Positions 25,632 through 34,611 of a stretch of 64,000 nucleotides of DNA are shown piece after piece. A program made the position numbers and the translations under genes. Below the pieces are notes generated by a model. The model did no database searches, was not told where the DNA came from, and worked only from the letters and a program-made list of their open reading frames with translations. Each line of letters opens with the position of its first letter. The stretch's first letter is position 1. Source of the DNA: Pedobacter sp014947265 (lineage in GTDB: Bacteria; Bacteroidota; Bacteroidia; Sphingobacteriales; Sphingobacteriaceae); NCBI RefSeq assembly GCF_014947265.1, contig NZ_JADCNK010000021.1, positions 28,069 to 92,068 on the forward strand. The letters run 5' to 3'.

Positions 25632-25775
25632 CGACCATTTTATTGGATTCTTTCAATGGTAACCTGTCGAAGTACTAGATTAAATAGGCCTTGGCAGGGC
25701 GTTTCGATACTTCGTCAAGCTCAGTACAGGCTGAGCTCAACGTGACAATACGAGTTGAAATTAACTTTGTGATAC
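25632..25775. repeat. Inverted copy of the left half of the 21697-22036 element
   Basis: Read in reverse complement it runs from GAAGCTGTATCACAAAG through GTCACGTTGAGCTCAGCC, TTGACGAAGTATCGAAACG and GGTTACCATTGAAAGAATCC to GGTCGTCATTGCGAG, the same order as 21697-21850. The pair bracket the ABC-F and GIN genes. Confidence 0.75.
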
Positions 25776-25788
25776 AGCTTCATTATGC

Positions 25789-26565
25789 TTAAAAAGCTTC
25801 GAGGTTCAAAATCTGTGTCTTATACGCTGCCGGAAGAATTAAGTTTCGTAACGGTTTGTTCACCTTCATTTTTCTGCTTATTTTGTATAAAGCAAGCACT
25901 GGTTTAATGGGTTTTCCTTCCCCTAGTTTAAGCAACTCATTCACTTTAAGTGGAACGATCAGTGCCTGTATTTTTCGCATTAACAGATACCTCAGCGCAC
26001 CCAGGTGTTTTTTATACTGATCAAAAAGATCATGAGAAAAGCGGCTATATATTAAATTTTCCTGGAGCTGTTGTTCATGCATCATTTGCCATGCCGCAAA
26101 ATCGGTTGGGAGCCCGTTTATTTTCATGCGGTATCCAACTTGATAGAAAGTGGTAAATATTTCCTCTTTTTCTGTTAAAGTGAGTTTTCTTTCCAGCACT
26201 TCGAAAGCGCGGATGGAATAATCAATCAGCATAAATAACACATCCCGGTAGGCCCAATCTGGAATTTTAGCACCTCTTCCAGCTTCAACATGCCGATGGA
26301 TCATCGTAATCTGATCTATCGCTACATGGGCTTCAGTTAAAGTAGAAAATACGATTTTTTGCGCATAGGCAACCGTAGAAAAAAGTCTTCCCAATGGATC
26401 TTTAGGCAGTTTACCGGTAAAATATAACCAATCAACAGCTTTATTCAGGCTAAACTCTGCTGCGGCACCGGCAAAAATAAAAAGAATAATATCTGTATTG
26501 CCCCATATTTTCCTTACGATGGAATGTTTATCTACAAAGTCCATAATGTTCTTCCAGTATTTCAA
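25789..26565 (-). CDS. MpaB-family (DUF2236) oxygenase-like protein
   Basis: A 258-residue protein of the MpaB/rubber-oxygenase (DUF2236) fold, whose studied members are heme-dependent oxygenases. The family pattern is clear: DPLGRLFSTVAYAQKIVFST (76-95) followed by EAHVAIDQITMIHRHVEAG, PDWAYRDVLFMLIDYSIRAFEVLE, and a later LPTDFAAWQMMHEQQLQENL. The first 45 residues (WGNTDIILFIFAGAAAEFSLN) contain a hydrophobic stretch. It overlaps the preceding membrane-protein gene by 38 bases, or 17 if Met 26544 is used. It is the last gene of the XrtN cluster; the substrate is unknown. Confidence 0.82.
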   Translation of the reverse strand: MKYWKNIMDFVDKHSIVRKIWGNTDIILFIFAGAAAEFSLNKAVDWLYFTGKLPKDPLGRLFSTVAYAQKIVFSTLTEAHVAIDQITMIHRHVEAGRGAKIPDWAYRDVLFMLIDYSIRAFEVLERKLTLTEKEEIFTTFYQVGYRMKINGLPTDFAAWQMMHEQQLQENLIYSRFSHDLFDQYKKHLGALRYLLMRKIQALIVPLKVNELLKLGEGKPIKPVLALYKISRKMKVNKPLRNLILPAAYKTQILNLEAF

Positions 26566-27031
26566 TTTTTTTGATGTTAATGCGGCATAATATCAATGGG
26601 ATAATTCCGAGAATGCAAAAAGAACAATCGATCATTTGCCAAAATACCGGGATATGACGGATATTTCCCGCAATTATAGCCAATGGTATAATCGCAATAC
26701 AACAGATCATACCAAATTCGATCACCCATTTGTTTTTTACAGGGTCTTTTAGTGGGCCGATAAAAAGTACGGCCAACATGAGATGGGCAAAAGCCAGCCA
26801 ATCGGTGCCATAACTTAAAAATGGATAGCTTAGGTTAGTCGCTTTAATGGCCTGATAAACCGTTCTAAGCCAGGTTTTAAGGCTAATTGGGTATGTTTCA
26901 CTGTGTTTAACCAAATAAGCTATTTCGGTTTCTAACGGAAAAGCCGTTAATCCGCTTATCGCCAATCCAGCAATAATTGTACAGATATATATTTTGACGT
27001 GTAACCTTAGTTTTTGTTCTTCCGTATTCAT
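26528..27031 (-). CDS. Four-segment membrane protein in the XrtN cluster
   Basis: A 167-residue protein I do not recognise by family. It has a short N-terminal cytoplasmic part and about four membrane segments (roughly residues 12-31, 75-92, 103-121, 130-148), with a loop after the first that contains ETEIAYLVKHSETYP. The start codon overlaps the xrtN stop by four bases (ATGA-type coupling), and its own end overlaps the MpaB-family gene, so it is certainly part of the operon. It may serve the exosortase system or the oxygenase; there is no sequence evidence for either. Confidence 0.75.
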   Translation of the reverse strand: MNTEEQKLRLHVKIYICTIIAGLAISGLTAFPLETEIAYLVKHSETYPISLKTWLRTVYQAIKATNLSYPFLSYGTDWLAFAHLMLAVLFIGPLKDPVKNKWVIEFGMICCIAIIPLAIIAGNIRHIPVFWQMIDCSFCILGIIPLILCRINIKKIEILEEHYGLCR

Positions 27032-28365
27032 CGCTTGCCAGTTAAATAATGTTGATTTGCCAGTAATTGCATCACTTGATGGTGAAGGTCTTTACGATTG
27101 TTCGCATTTACGTTTACCAGATAAAAAAGCTTTGATCCTGTTGCTCCAGTCCATCTCCAAAATAGCTGATCAATGCTCTTAACCGTGCCATTGTCGAACC
27201 ACCAGGCAGCATAAATCCGATCAGTTCCTTTGCTGAGGATGGCAGTGTAAATTTCAGTATTGGCTACTTTTTCTTTTTTAATATTATTAAAATTATAACC
27301 ACTGCCTGTCCAACATAGTTTAGGGTCATGCCCGGGAACATAAAATGCCGCAGGCTTGATATAGATCAGGGCTTCGTTATTTTCGAACTTGGATATTCCT
27401 GTTTCCAATTGCTTCTTCTTAAAGCCGGATAATTGAATTTGATTGTTAATAGGCGTCAATTGATCCGCTTTTATAATATTTCGGGCAATAAAAATAAGCA
27501 AAGCCAATAAGGTGATATGTAATAACTGAAACCTGATATTATAACTTACTGAGCTGCTTTGATTAGAAAGCTGTTTGACCGTCGAAAAGCGTTTGATTAT
27601 AGCTTTCGATATAAATATTAACGGCAAAATAACATAAATAGACAAGCAGATTAGCCCGATCGCATCATGAGAAATGGTACCAGGCATACTTTTGAAAAAT
27701 ACCAATAACAAGATCCTGAAAAAATTGCTGCAGATGTTTAATCCGATAGTTAGGAAAAACAGTCCGCCAACCAGTATAAATCGTAACTGCTTATCTGTCT
27801 GTTTTTGGTAATATACCAATAAGAATAAACAGATGATGAGCGAAATAACGAGCATATTTAAGCCTGCGCAGGCCGGATCTACTGCAAAACTATGTTTTTC
27901 GAGTTCGATAATGTTCCCAACGGCAGTAGCTTGCATGCCTATTGCATTAAGAAGCGCTGTTACTTTGGTGGTAAGCCATAAGCGGATGGGGAAATCGACA
28001 ATGGAAATAAGATATTTAAATACCGGAGAAAGGAGAAAAAGTAAAAACAAAAAAGCTTCGCTTAACTTGCCCAGGCTATTTTCTATAAATAATAATGTCG
28101 CAAATAACAACGCAATAAGAAAGAAGGTCTTAACTGGTATACAAATAGCAAAAACAATTGCTATAACAGCAGGGATTAAGTACCTTAAAGAGAATTGACC
28201 GCTTTTAAAGTTGCAGATAAATGGAGATAACAGGAGTCCTGTATATAAATTTATACCCCAGTTTAAAAAGCCAGGTAGAAACCATAATAGTATAATAAAA
28301 TACACGAAACTTATTCCCACTAACATAAAGGGAAAGACTGGTTTTTTGAGATTGATAGCTAACAT
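27028..28365 (-). CDS. xrtN: Exosortase N
   Basis: A 445-residue multi-pass membrane protease-transpeptidase of the exosortase family, which processes C-terminal PEP-CTERM-like sorting signals. Catalytic residues are all visible: Cys166 in DPACAGLNML, Arg217 in NFFRILLL and His233 in SHDAIGLI. About eight hydrophobic segments precede and surround them. The last 150 residues form an exported C-terminal domain (YIKPAAFYVPGHDPKLCWTG, YAAWWFDNGT), as in exosortases fused to an EpsI-like region. It overlaps the VIT-domain gene by seven bases. The XrtN assignment rests on the pairing with the VIT target and overall architecture. Confidence 0.9.
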   Translation of the reverse strand: MLAINLKKPVFPFMLVGISFVYFIILLWFLPGFLNWGINLYTGLLLSPFICNFKSGQFSLRYLIPAVIAIVFAICIPVKTFFLIALLFATLLFIENSLGKLSEAFLFLLFLLSPVFKYLISIVDFPIRLWLTTKVTALLNAIGMQATAVGNIIELEKHSFAVDPACAGLNMLVISLIICLFLLVYYQKQTDKQLRFILVGGLFFLTIGLNICSNFFRILLLVFFKSMPGTISHDAIGLICLSIYVILPLIFISKAIIKRFSTVKQLSNQSSSVSYNIRFQLLHITLLALLIFIARNIIKADQLTPINNQIQLSGFKKKQLETGISKFENNEALIYIKPAAFYVPGHDPKLCWTGSGYNFNNIKKEKVANTEIYTAILSKGTDRIYAAWWFDNGTVKSIDQLFWRWTGATGSKLFYLVNVNANNRKDLHHQVMQLLANQHYLTGKR

Positions 28366-30872
28366 ACAATAGCCTTTTTATCTTTCCTTTTAAAAAACAT
28401 ATAGCTAATAAAGCTCAAGCAAAGGGCAAAAAGTGCCCACTCGTGTGGCTCTGGTACGGCACCCGATGATTTCATTGAAGCATTTTTTAAACTGTTTTTG
28501 TTCTCCTCAATATTAAAACGATCATAATCTTTTTGTGTTTCGAGTACGATTAAGCTCGATACAGGTGATACAATGAAAGCTTGCTCTGCCTCTGCAACTA
28601 AATCTGGTTTGATGTAATTTTTCGAGAAAAAATCCGGGCCTACTTTTTTCATAATATCATTATAGGCAAATAAGCGTAACAAATGATCAGGGGCATTTTG
28701 AGTCTGTACATTATCTGCTTTTTTTATCATTAAAGCTGCATCTTCAATTACAACAGTTTGCTCGTTTTCTTGATTCTGTATAAATAAATGATTGGCCATT
28801 AATTTGTCCAGAGCTTCCATACTTCCAGACGCATAGTTAAATACCCGAAGTTCTTTTAATGCTTTCAGATATGGGCTTTCTAATATTCCCAGGTTAAAAA
28901 AATGGATCTGTTTTGGCACTTTTAAATAATTTACAAGTTCCTTGCTAAAATGGCTATCCCCCAGGTCGTTTAGGTTAGGGGTTTGTACACCTCCCTTCGA
29001 TACAAGTAATGTTTTTTCGGGAGCGCTTATTTCCTGGATCGGAAACAAGCTAAAAGTGTAGCCAGAAAGTTTGTTAAACAGCTCTTCGCGGTTTTGCGGT
29101 GTAAGTTTAATCATCGCACGATCGAAAACATAGACAGGTTTTTCTTGCGCCATCATGCAAACCGAATCGAATTCTGCTTTACTCCAGCTACGGTTAATGT
29201 CCAGATATATGCAATCTGGACTAAATGAGTTATATTTTTTATTGTAATTGGCGAGTTGATAACTGCTGCCAGCAAAAGAGAATGCTGCCGTTGATAATGG
29301 AGGTGCCAAACATGAAATACTTGCATTCAATTGCTGTTTTTCTTCAGATAAATAAACATTCCGATCCATTTCTTTAAAAGATTTGGGTAGTTTTAATCCC
29401 GTTATATTGCCTGAATAGGTGAGTTGGGTAGTTTCTAAAACATTGCTGGCAACCGGACCCTCAAAAAATATCGGTTGATAGATCAGCTGCTTTCCTTCTT
29501 TCCGGAGCGGGCTGGTTATACCAATCTTAAACTTGCGATTTTCCTTAGGCGTGCAAGGAAATACCCGTATTGTGATGGTATTGCCCTCTTGCCAATGAAT
29601 TACAGAAGGATCACGTTGTTCTACACCTACAATGGTATTATAAGCAGAATCTGCTTTAGCTTTTGTAGTCAACCTCGATTTTTCTTCTTTTCCCGCTATC
29701 CATAACGATAATGAAGAAACTACCGAACCCTCTGAAAGATTAAAAGTGTAAATAGCTTCCTGACTGCTCCAGGAGGACTTAGCATTGTTTTTAATCAATA
29801 CTGTTTTTTCGGTATAAGCCATTCGATAGGCCGGAAATAATTTAATGTTATTGATTGTAATTATGGTTTCGAGGTAGTCACCTGCCCATAAACGCTCTTG
29901 CGCCTGATGCCTTGCCCGATGTAATGATTTTAAAATATTGATTCTTTCTTTTTCATCGAGGTTAGGTTTTTTAAACAATAGTGTAGCAATCACCACCAAT
30001 GGATCATGTTGTTGTTTCTCGTCAAATGATCTGTTAGGCATCCCCCCAAAAAAAAGATGGTCTATATCCGCTTCGTGATACACGAATCCTGTTTTCAATA
30101 AACGTTCGGTAACAAAAGTTGGTTCAAGTTGCTGGCCCACTTCAACCCATGCAGGCAATTTCGAATCATTCAGACTATTTCTATTGATTATCGAGTTTAT
30201 TTTTTCACTGGTTTGTTGCCATTTTAATGAGAAAAAGGTTAGTACGATAAGGGGTAATAGGCAACCAGCTGCCGTTGGATACCACAATTTTCTATCGATG
30301 CGTATGGCCTTTGTGATAAGGGCAATGGTAATGATGGTTAAAAATAAAGGAACATAAGTATGAATTGAAATGCCTAAAGCCACTAAACCAATTAAACTGA
30401 TGAAATAGAGCGGAAATAGAAATATTGAATAATAAATAAAAAGCATCAGGGCTAATCCAACAAAAAAGAAGAGGATATACCTGAATTTTTGTAAAAGGAC
30501 CAATTTAAAGTTCGAGGCAAGGATTAGCGTAACAACCGACAGGATAATCCATATTGAGCACCATGTTACTGAGCTATCAAATACATTCATTTCGCGGTTT
30601 AAACTAAATGCGCTAATGAATAATAGAATGAGTAATAAAACCGTATGGTGTAATTTTCCTTGCCCCCAATGCCATTTATAATTCGAAAAAAGATGTACAA
30701 TTAAACATATTTGATAAACTGCAGAAAGGGCATAGTTAACAAAAAATACACCTGTACTATTTTCCTGTTCGATATTGATGGTTAATCCAAAAATGATTGC
30801 AGAAATGGCTACCATAATTAATCCGCCAAAGTATAGGGGATCCTGTGAGCGTAATTTATTCAATTGATTCAT
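28359..30872 (-). CDS. XrtN-system VIT-domain protein with PEP-CTERM-like tail
   Basis: An 837-residue protein that is the expected single dedicated target of XrtN. Residues 1-230 hold about seven membrane segments. A VIT-like beta domain follows at about 350-490 (AIYTFNLSEGSVVSSLSLWIAG, AYNTIVGVEQRDPSVIHW, ITIRVFPCTPKENRKFKIGI). A long soluble part then leads to the sorting signal at 803-837: VPEP, a hydrophobic helix (WALFALCLSFISYMFF), and a basic end KRKDKK. First gene of the operon; a tandem 23-base repeat lies in its promoter region. Confidence 0.9.
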   Translation of the reverse strand: MNQLNKLRSQDPLYFGGLIMVAISAIIFGLTINIEQENSTGVFFVNYALSAVYQICLIVHLFSNYKWHWGQGKLHHTVLLLILLFISAFSLNREMNVFDSSVTWCSIWIILSVVTLILASNFKLVLLQKFRYILFFFVGLALMLFIYYSIFLFPLYFISLIGLVALGISIHTYVPLFLTIITIALITKAIRIDRKLWYPTAAGCLLPLIVLTFFSLKWQQTSEKINSIINRNSLNDSKLPAWVEVGQQLEPTFVTERLLKTGFVYHEADIDHLFFGGMPNRSFDEKQQHDPLVVIATLLFKKPNLDEKERINILKSLHRARHQAQERLWAGDYLETIITINNIKLFPAYRMAYTEKTVLIKNNAKSSWSSQEAIYTFNLSEGSVVSSLSLWIAGKEEKSRLTTKAKADSAYNTIVGVEQRDPSVIHWQEGNTITIRVFPCTPKENRKFKIGITSPLRKEGKQLIYQPIFFEGPVASNVLETTQLTYSGNITGLKLPKSFKEMDRNVYLSEEKQQLNASISCLAPPLSTAAFSFAGSSYQLANYNKKYNSFSPDCIYLDINRSWSKAEFDSVCMMAQEKPVYVFDRAMIKLTPQNREELFNKLSGYTFSLFPIQEISAPEKTLLVSKGGVQTPNLNDLGDSHFSKELVNYLKVPKQIHFFNLGILESPYLKALKELRVFNYASGSMEALDKLMANHLFIQNQENEQTVVIEDAALMIKKADNVQTQNAPDHLLRLFAYNDIMKKVGPDFFSKNYIKPDLVAEAEQAFIVSPVSSLIVLETQKDYDRFNIEENKNSLKNASMKSSGAVPEPHEWALFALCLSFISYMFFKRKDKKAIVC

Positions 30873-30884
30873 GTTTTTGGTTTT

Positions 30885-30966
30885 TAAAGTGCTTTGTATT
30901 TCAAAGTTACTATGGATAAAAAAACAGCTTCGTTGATGTTTTGTAAAGTGCTTTGTTTTTCAAAGT
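30885..30966. promoter_or_regulatory. Two 23-base direct repeats in the XrtN operon promoter (candidate operator)
   Basis: TAAAGTGCTTTGTATTTCAAAGT (30885-30907, written here as its pattern TAAAGTGCTTTG-N5-CAAAGT) recurs at 30944-30966 with one base changed. Each copy contains the palindrome CTTTG-N5-CAAAG. The start-to-start distance is 59 bases. On the minus strand the proximal copy overlaps a TAACTTTG -7 element (30909-30902), 30 bases before the VIT-protein start. This arrangement suggests a repressor or activator binding two sites. Confidence 0.55.
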
Positions 30967-31139
30967 AAAAGCTAAAAACTGAATATTCCAAAAAAAGTTG
31001 AAGATTTTCGACATGATCATTTTTTTATCTTCTTGTATTGAAATTGGAAATAGGGAGCCAGTTGTGCTTAAAGATGGTGGAGCAGGGGGGCTACTTGAAG
31101 TGAATTTACACCAGGTAAGGGTATAATTTAAAAAGCAAA

Positions 31140-31162
31140 AGCGCCAGCATCGCGCTGGCGCT
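31140..31162. terminator. Strong GC-rich hairpin, terminator-like on the minus strand
   Basis: AGCGCCAGC (31140-31148) and GCTGGCGCT (31154-31162) form a perfect 9-bp stem with a five-base loop. On the minus strand it is followed by TTTTGCTTTTT, a good T-tract; on the plus strand only by CTTGTT. No minus-strand gene is evident upstream of it, so it may end a small RNA or close the 37-codon plus-strand frame at 31013-31126. Confidence 0.6.
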
Positions 31163-31456
31163 CTTGTTATCATTAACTAAACTAAATCAACGCACTGCTG
31201 ATAGCAGTTGTTTCATTCGTTAAACAAATATCCTTCCGATTAACAATTAAAACGAAGATGGTTGTTAAATAGGGAAAATGTCCTGTTGAGTGGGTTTTTG
31301 CGGAATTTAATTTCGTTTGTAGTTTTAATTATACTTTTAAGCAAAATTTTGTTCTTTTTTTTATGATCTGCATAAGGGTTTAATAGAGAGTATTCATATA
31401 TTTGGGTATTCATTATAAAACTAAGCCTAAAAGAAATAAATAGACTAATCACTATA

Positions 31457-31924
31457 ATGGAATTATACACTCCTGACCAAACTGACAGAGATATTTTAGC
31501 ACTTTTACAGAAAGATGCAAGGCTAACCTACAAAGAACTTGCCGCTATACTACATCTTTCAAAATCTCCGATTCAGGAACGTGTAAAACGACTGGAACGT
31601 TTAGGGTTCATTTCTTCTGTGGTGGCATTAATTGATCCTAATAAATTCGGCAACTGTATGATCTGCTATCTGCAGGTTCAGCTTACCAATCATTCTGTTA
31701 ATACCTTCAGGTTATTTCAGCAGGAGGTAAGCAAATTCGATGAGGTATTGGAATGTTACCATACTACAGGCGGCTTTGATTTTATGTTAAAGGTTGTTGC
31801 CAGAAATATGATCGCTTATAACGATTTTCTAACCAATAAATTTGGTCGTTTAGATAACATAGGTACCCTGAATAGTTCACTTGTAATTACACAGGCCAAA
31901 CGCGAAACTGCTCTGCCTGTTTAG
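31457..31924 (+). CDS. Lrp/AsnC family transcriptional regulator
   Basis: A 155-residue regulator. Residues about 7-55 form the AsnC-type winged HTH (DQTDRDILALLQKDARLTYK, then LAAILHLSKSPIQERVKRLERLGFI). The remaining part is the RAM ligand-binding domain (VLECYHTTGGFDFMLKVVARN, with the GxxD-type turn). These proteins sense amino acids and regulate amino acid or transport genes. It stands alone between the divergent XrtN operon and the convergent kinase gene, so its targets cannot be inferred from position. Length is normal for the family. Confidence 0.93.
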   Translation: MELYTPDQTDRDILALLQKDARLTYKELAAILHLSKSPIQERVKRLERLGFISSVVALIDPNKFGNCMICYLQVQLTNHSVNTFRLFQQEVSKFDEVLECYHTTGGFDFMLKVVARNMIAYNDFLTNKFGRLDNIGTLNSSLVITQAKRETALPV

Positions 31925-31964
31925 GGCTTAAAATAATATATTTACTTTGATGATCTCTAACCGA

Positions 31965-33236
31965 TCAACCTAATGTAAACTTGATCGAAAACTGTGTTTC
32001 GTTAGGTTGTATTGTTTTTAGCGAGAAATCAAAGTTATGGTTTAAAAGAATTTCGCGCACTAAGGTCAATCCAATTCCCTGTCCATCTTTTTTAGTGCTG
32101 AAGAATGGACTGAACAGCTGTTCAGTATCTTGTTGTGAGATTCCCTTTCCGGTATCTGAAATGGTGAGCATTTGCTTAGACTGATCTAACGTTAATGTAA
32201 TTTTTCCTGTATTTTCGATGGCTTCAATTGCATTTTTAATAATATTGATCAGTGCCTGTTCCATTTGTTCAACATCGGCCGAGATAAAATAGCTTTCATG
32301 GGTACTTTCGAAATCAATTTTAATATTTTTTTCGTTTGCCTGAAAATACATAAGTTCAGTAACCGATTTTATCAGCTCAACCAGGTTTATTCTTTTTCTG
32401 TTTGCCGCTGGTAGTTTAACCAGATCAGCAAAGTTGCGCATAAAAATATTTAGGTTCTGATTCCTGTCTGCAGCAACCTTTAACGCATTTTTCAAGGAAT
32501 AGTCCTGTTGGTTTAGCCACAGATTTTGTTGCGATAGCGCGGTATTGATGATCGAATTTACGGGTCCTATAGTATTGTTTACTTCGTGTGCCATCATTCG
32601 GATCACTTTATTGTACACACCTTTCTCTGCCGCAAAAATTTCGGCGGTTACCTCTTCTATCATGATAAATATACGCTCAAAACCCCGGTCAATAAATCTT
32701 GATTTCTGGATCTTGTAGGTATGTAGCCCGTTAACGCGCACTACTTTAGAACTGCATGTTTTTATTTCATGTATCTGGTTTTCAATTAGATGTTGGTTGT
32801 TGGCTAAAATTTCGATAGCTTTTGGGTTAATCTGTTTAACCTGCTTATCGTAATCCAATATAATAATGCCGGTAGGCGAGGTTTGAATCAGTTTTTCGAG
32901 AAAAAAGTGCTGTTCTTGTTGTTTGGTCCGTTCGGTTCTAAGTTCATCGATCATCCGGTTGTAAACATCTACCAGTTCATCTACTTCCTTTTTGCCGGTA
33001 GACAGAAACTTAACATTAAAATCTTTGTCCTTTATTGCCGAAACACCCTGACTCAAATAGCTAAGCGGCGCAATTAACTGTTCGTATAAACTCAGCGAAA
33101 TCAATATTGAAATGATAATAAATACCTCAGCAACTAAGAAAATAAGCTTATTTTCTTTGAAAATGAAGTAGCTCATCACCAGACAGATCAGGTGGAGCAG
33201 CACTAAAAAAAGGATATATTTAGTCTTCAGTTTCAT
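31965..33236 (-). CDS. NtrY-like membrane sensor histidine kinase
   Basis: A 423-residue kinase, partner of the sigma-54 regulator encoded just upstream. Two membrane segments (8-25 and 32-50) with almost no periplasmic loop are followed by a HAMP-like linker (about 52-105), a PAS-like domain (about 108-200, SPTGIIILDYDKQVKQINPKA) and a HisKA region with His217 (MAHEVNNTIGPV). The HATPase part shows NIIKNAIEAIE (N box), DTGKGI and the G2-like DGQGIGLTLVREIL. Because it lacks a periplasmic sensor, it likely senses an intramembrane or cytoplasmic cue. It overlaps the regulator gene by 17 bases. Confidence 0.93.
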   Translation of the reverse strand: MKLKTKYILFLVLLHLICLVMSYFIFKENKLIFLVAEVFIIISILISLSLYEQLIAPLSYLSQGVSAIKDKDFNVKFLSTGKKEVDELVDVYNRMIDELRTERTKQQEQHFFLEKLIQTSPTGIIILDYDKQVKQINPKAIEILANNQHLIENQIHEIKTCSSKVVRVNGLHTYKIQKSRFIDRGFERIFIMIEEVTAEIFAAEKGVYNKVIRMMAHEVNNTIGPVNSIINTALSQQNLWLNQQDYSLKNALKVAADRNQNLNIFMRNFADLVKLPAANRKRINLVELIKSVTELMYFQANEKNIKIDFESTHESYFISADVEQMEQALINIIKNAIEAIENTGKITLTLDQSKQMLTISDTGKGISQQDTEQLFSPFFSTKKDGQGIGLTLVREILLNHNFDFSLKTIQPNETQFSIKFTLG

Positions 33237-34593
33237 TAAAAGGGATTTGATATTTTTCTAACCGCCGGTAAAGTGCATTTCGGGTAATGCCCAAAGATGC
33301 AGCAGCTTTTGTAATCCTGTTTTTATGGAAATTCATCGCTTGTTTAACCATTTCAGCTTCCATCTGCTCTAAAGTCATCGTGCCAACGCCAGGCAATTTT
33401 ACTTTTTCGTTCCTTAAAGGGGATAAACTCAATTGAGATTGAAATTCATCGACTCCCAATTCATTTTTATGGCTGATCAATACTGTTCGTTCTACCAGGT
33501 TTTTTAACTGCCTGATGTTTCCTGGCAAGGCAAGTTGTTGCAACCAGCGCATTGCCGCTGAGGAGATGGATAAATCAGGACGGTTATAAATCTCTTTCAT
33601 GTTGTTAATGAAGAAATTTACAAGTAATGGAATATCTGATGGACGTTCTCTTAAAGCAGGCAGATGAATGGTAATTAAATTGATCCGGTACAATAAATCT
33701 TCTCTGAACAGACCCGAAGCCACCATTTCATTCAGGTTTTTATTGGTGGCACAAACTACCCTGGTATCAACCGTTTTGGTGCGGCTGCTGCCCAAAACCT
33801 CGTAAGTTCTGTCTTGCAGTACCCTTAGTAGTTTTACCTGACTCGAAGCTTCCAGATCGCCAATTTCATCCAGAAATATAGTACCCTTATTTGCCATTTC
33901 AAAACGGCCGGTTCTGTCAAAACGGGCATCAGTAAATGCACCCCGGACATGGCCAAACATTTCACTCTCAAATAAAGAGGAAGAAATGCCGCCCAGGTTT
34001 ACTTTTACAAAGGCTTTACTCATGCGGTTGCTGTTTTCATGGATGGCTTCCGCAATCAGTTCTTTACCCGTTCCACTTTCACCTGTAATCAGAATTGAGG
34101 CATTGGTAGATGCTACACGGCCAATAGTTTCTAGAATGGCCAGCAAACCCGGATCTTCCCCAATAATTTGCTTAAAATTATATTTTTTATCGAGCTCTTT
34201 TCGGCTTCTTGATATTACTTTTTTGCCGTTTAACTGTAGTAACGTTTCTACCGACTGTAATACATAGTCATTATTCCATGGTTTATTGATAAAATCATTT
34301 GCACCCAGTTTCATTCCCTGTACAGCAAGTTCGATGCTTGCCCATCCAGTAATCAATATTATAGGCACAGCTGCATCAAAAGTCCTAATTTTTTTGAGCA
34401 GGTCCATACCTTCTTTGCCCGAAGTACCAATAGAAAAGTTCAGATCCAGAATAATAAGTTCAGGCTTTTGGGTTTTTACCACCTCAAAAGCCTGAACAGG
34501 ACTATCTGTACTCACAATTTCATTTCCAGTGTTTTTTAAAAGAAGCGAAAGTGAAGTGCGTACAGCTATATCATCATCAACAATTAATATCAT
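33220..34593 (-). CDS. Sigma-54-dependent response regulator (NtrC family)
   Basis: A 457-residue three-domain activator. Receiver at 1-120 with phospho-acceptor Asp50 (LIILDLNF) and Lys in FINKPW. The AAA+ domain (about 140-380) has Walker A GESGTGKE (171-178), Walker B GTIFLDEIGDL (237-247) and Arg fingers near LRERPSDIP. The sigma-54 contact loop reads GAFTDA (218-223) rather than the canonical GAFTGA, a known variant. The Fis-type HTH is at about 415-450 (KNRITKAAASLGITRNALYRRLEKY). It probably activates its own efflux operon, which has a sigma-54-type promoter at 40474-40489. Confidence 0.95.
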   Translation of the reverse strand: MILIVDDDIAVRTSLSLLLKNTGNEIVSTDSPVQAFEVVKTQKPELIILDLNFSIGTSGKEGMDLLKKIRTFDAAVPIILITGWASIELAVQGMKLGANDFINKPWNNDYVLQSVETLLQLNGKKVISRSRKELDKKYNFKQIIGEDPGLLAILETIGRVASTNASILITGESGTGKELIAEAIHENSNRMSKAFVKVNLGGISSSLFESEMFGHVRGAFTDARFDRTGRFEMANKGTIFLDEIGDLEASSQVKLLRVLQDRTYEVLGSSRTKTVDTRVVCATNKNLNEMVASGLFREDLLYRINLITIHLPALRERPSDIPLLVNFFINNMKEIYNRPDLSISSAAMRWLQQLALPGNIRQLKNLVERTVLISHKNELGVDEFQSQLSLSPLRNEKVKLPGVGTMTLEQMEAEMVKQAMNFHKNRITKAAASLGITRNALYRRLEKYQIPFNETED

Positions 34594-34611
34594 ATGCGAA
34601 GGTAAGATAAG

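Larger units (their letters stand above)
24845..25788. other. Long intergenic region made mainly of decayed repeats
   Basis: The gap of 944 bases has no convincing gene. Two plus-strand frames (24878-25087 and 25036-25299) lack family likeness, and the second runs into a repeat. Recognisable parts are an inverted copy of the 21841-21942 palindrome at 25217-25325, a hairpin TGTCTAAGGTGGT/ACCACCTTAGACA at 25458-25514, and an inverted copy of the left half of the 21697-22036 element at about 25632-25775. Confidence 0.65.

Noticed and set aside
31240..31470. 76-codon minus-strand frame opposite the AsnC promoter region
   Set aside because: Asn/Lys/Ile-rich AT-driven sequence with no motif and overlapping the AsnC start; probably accidental.
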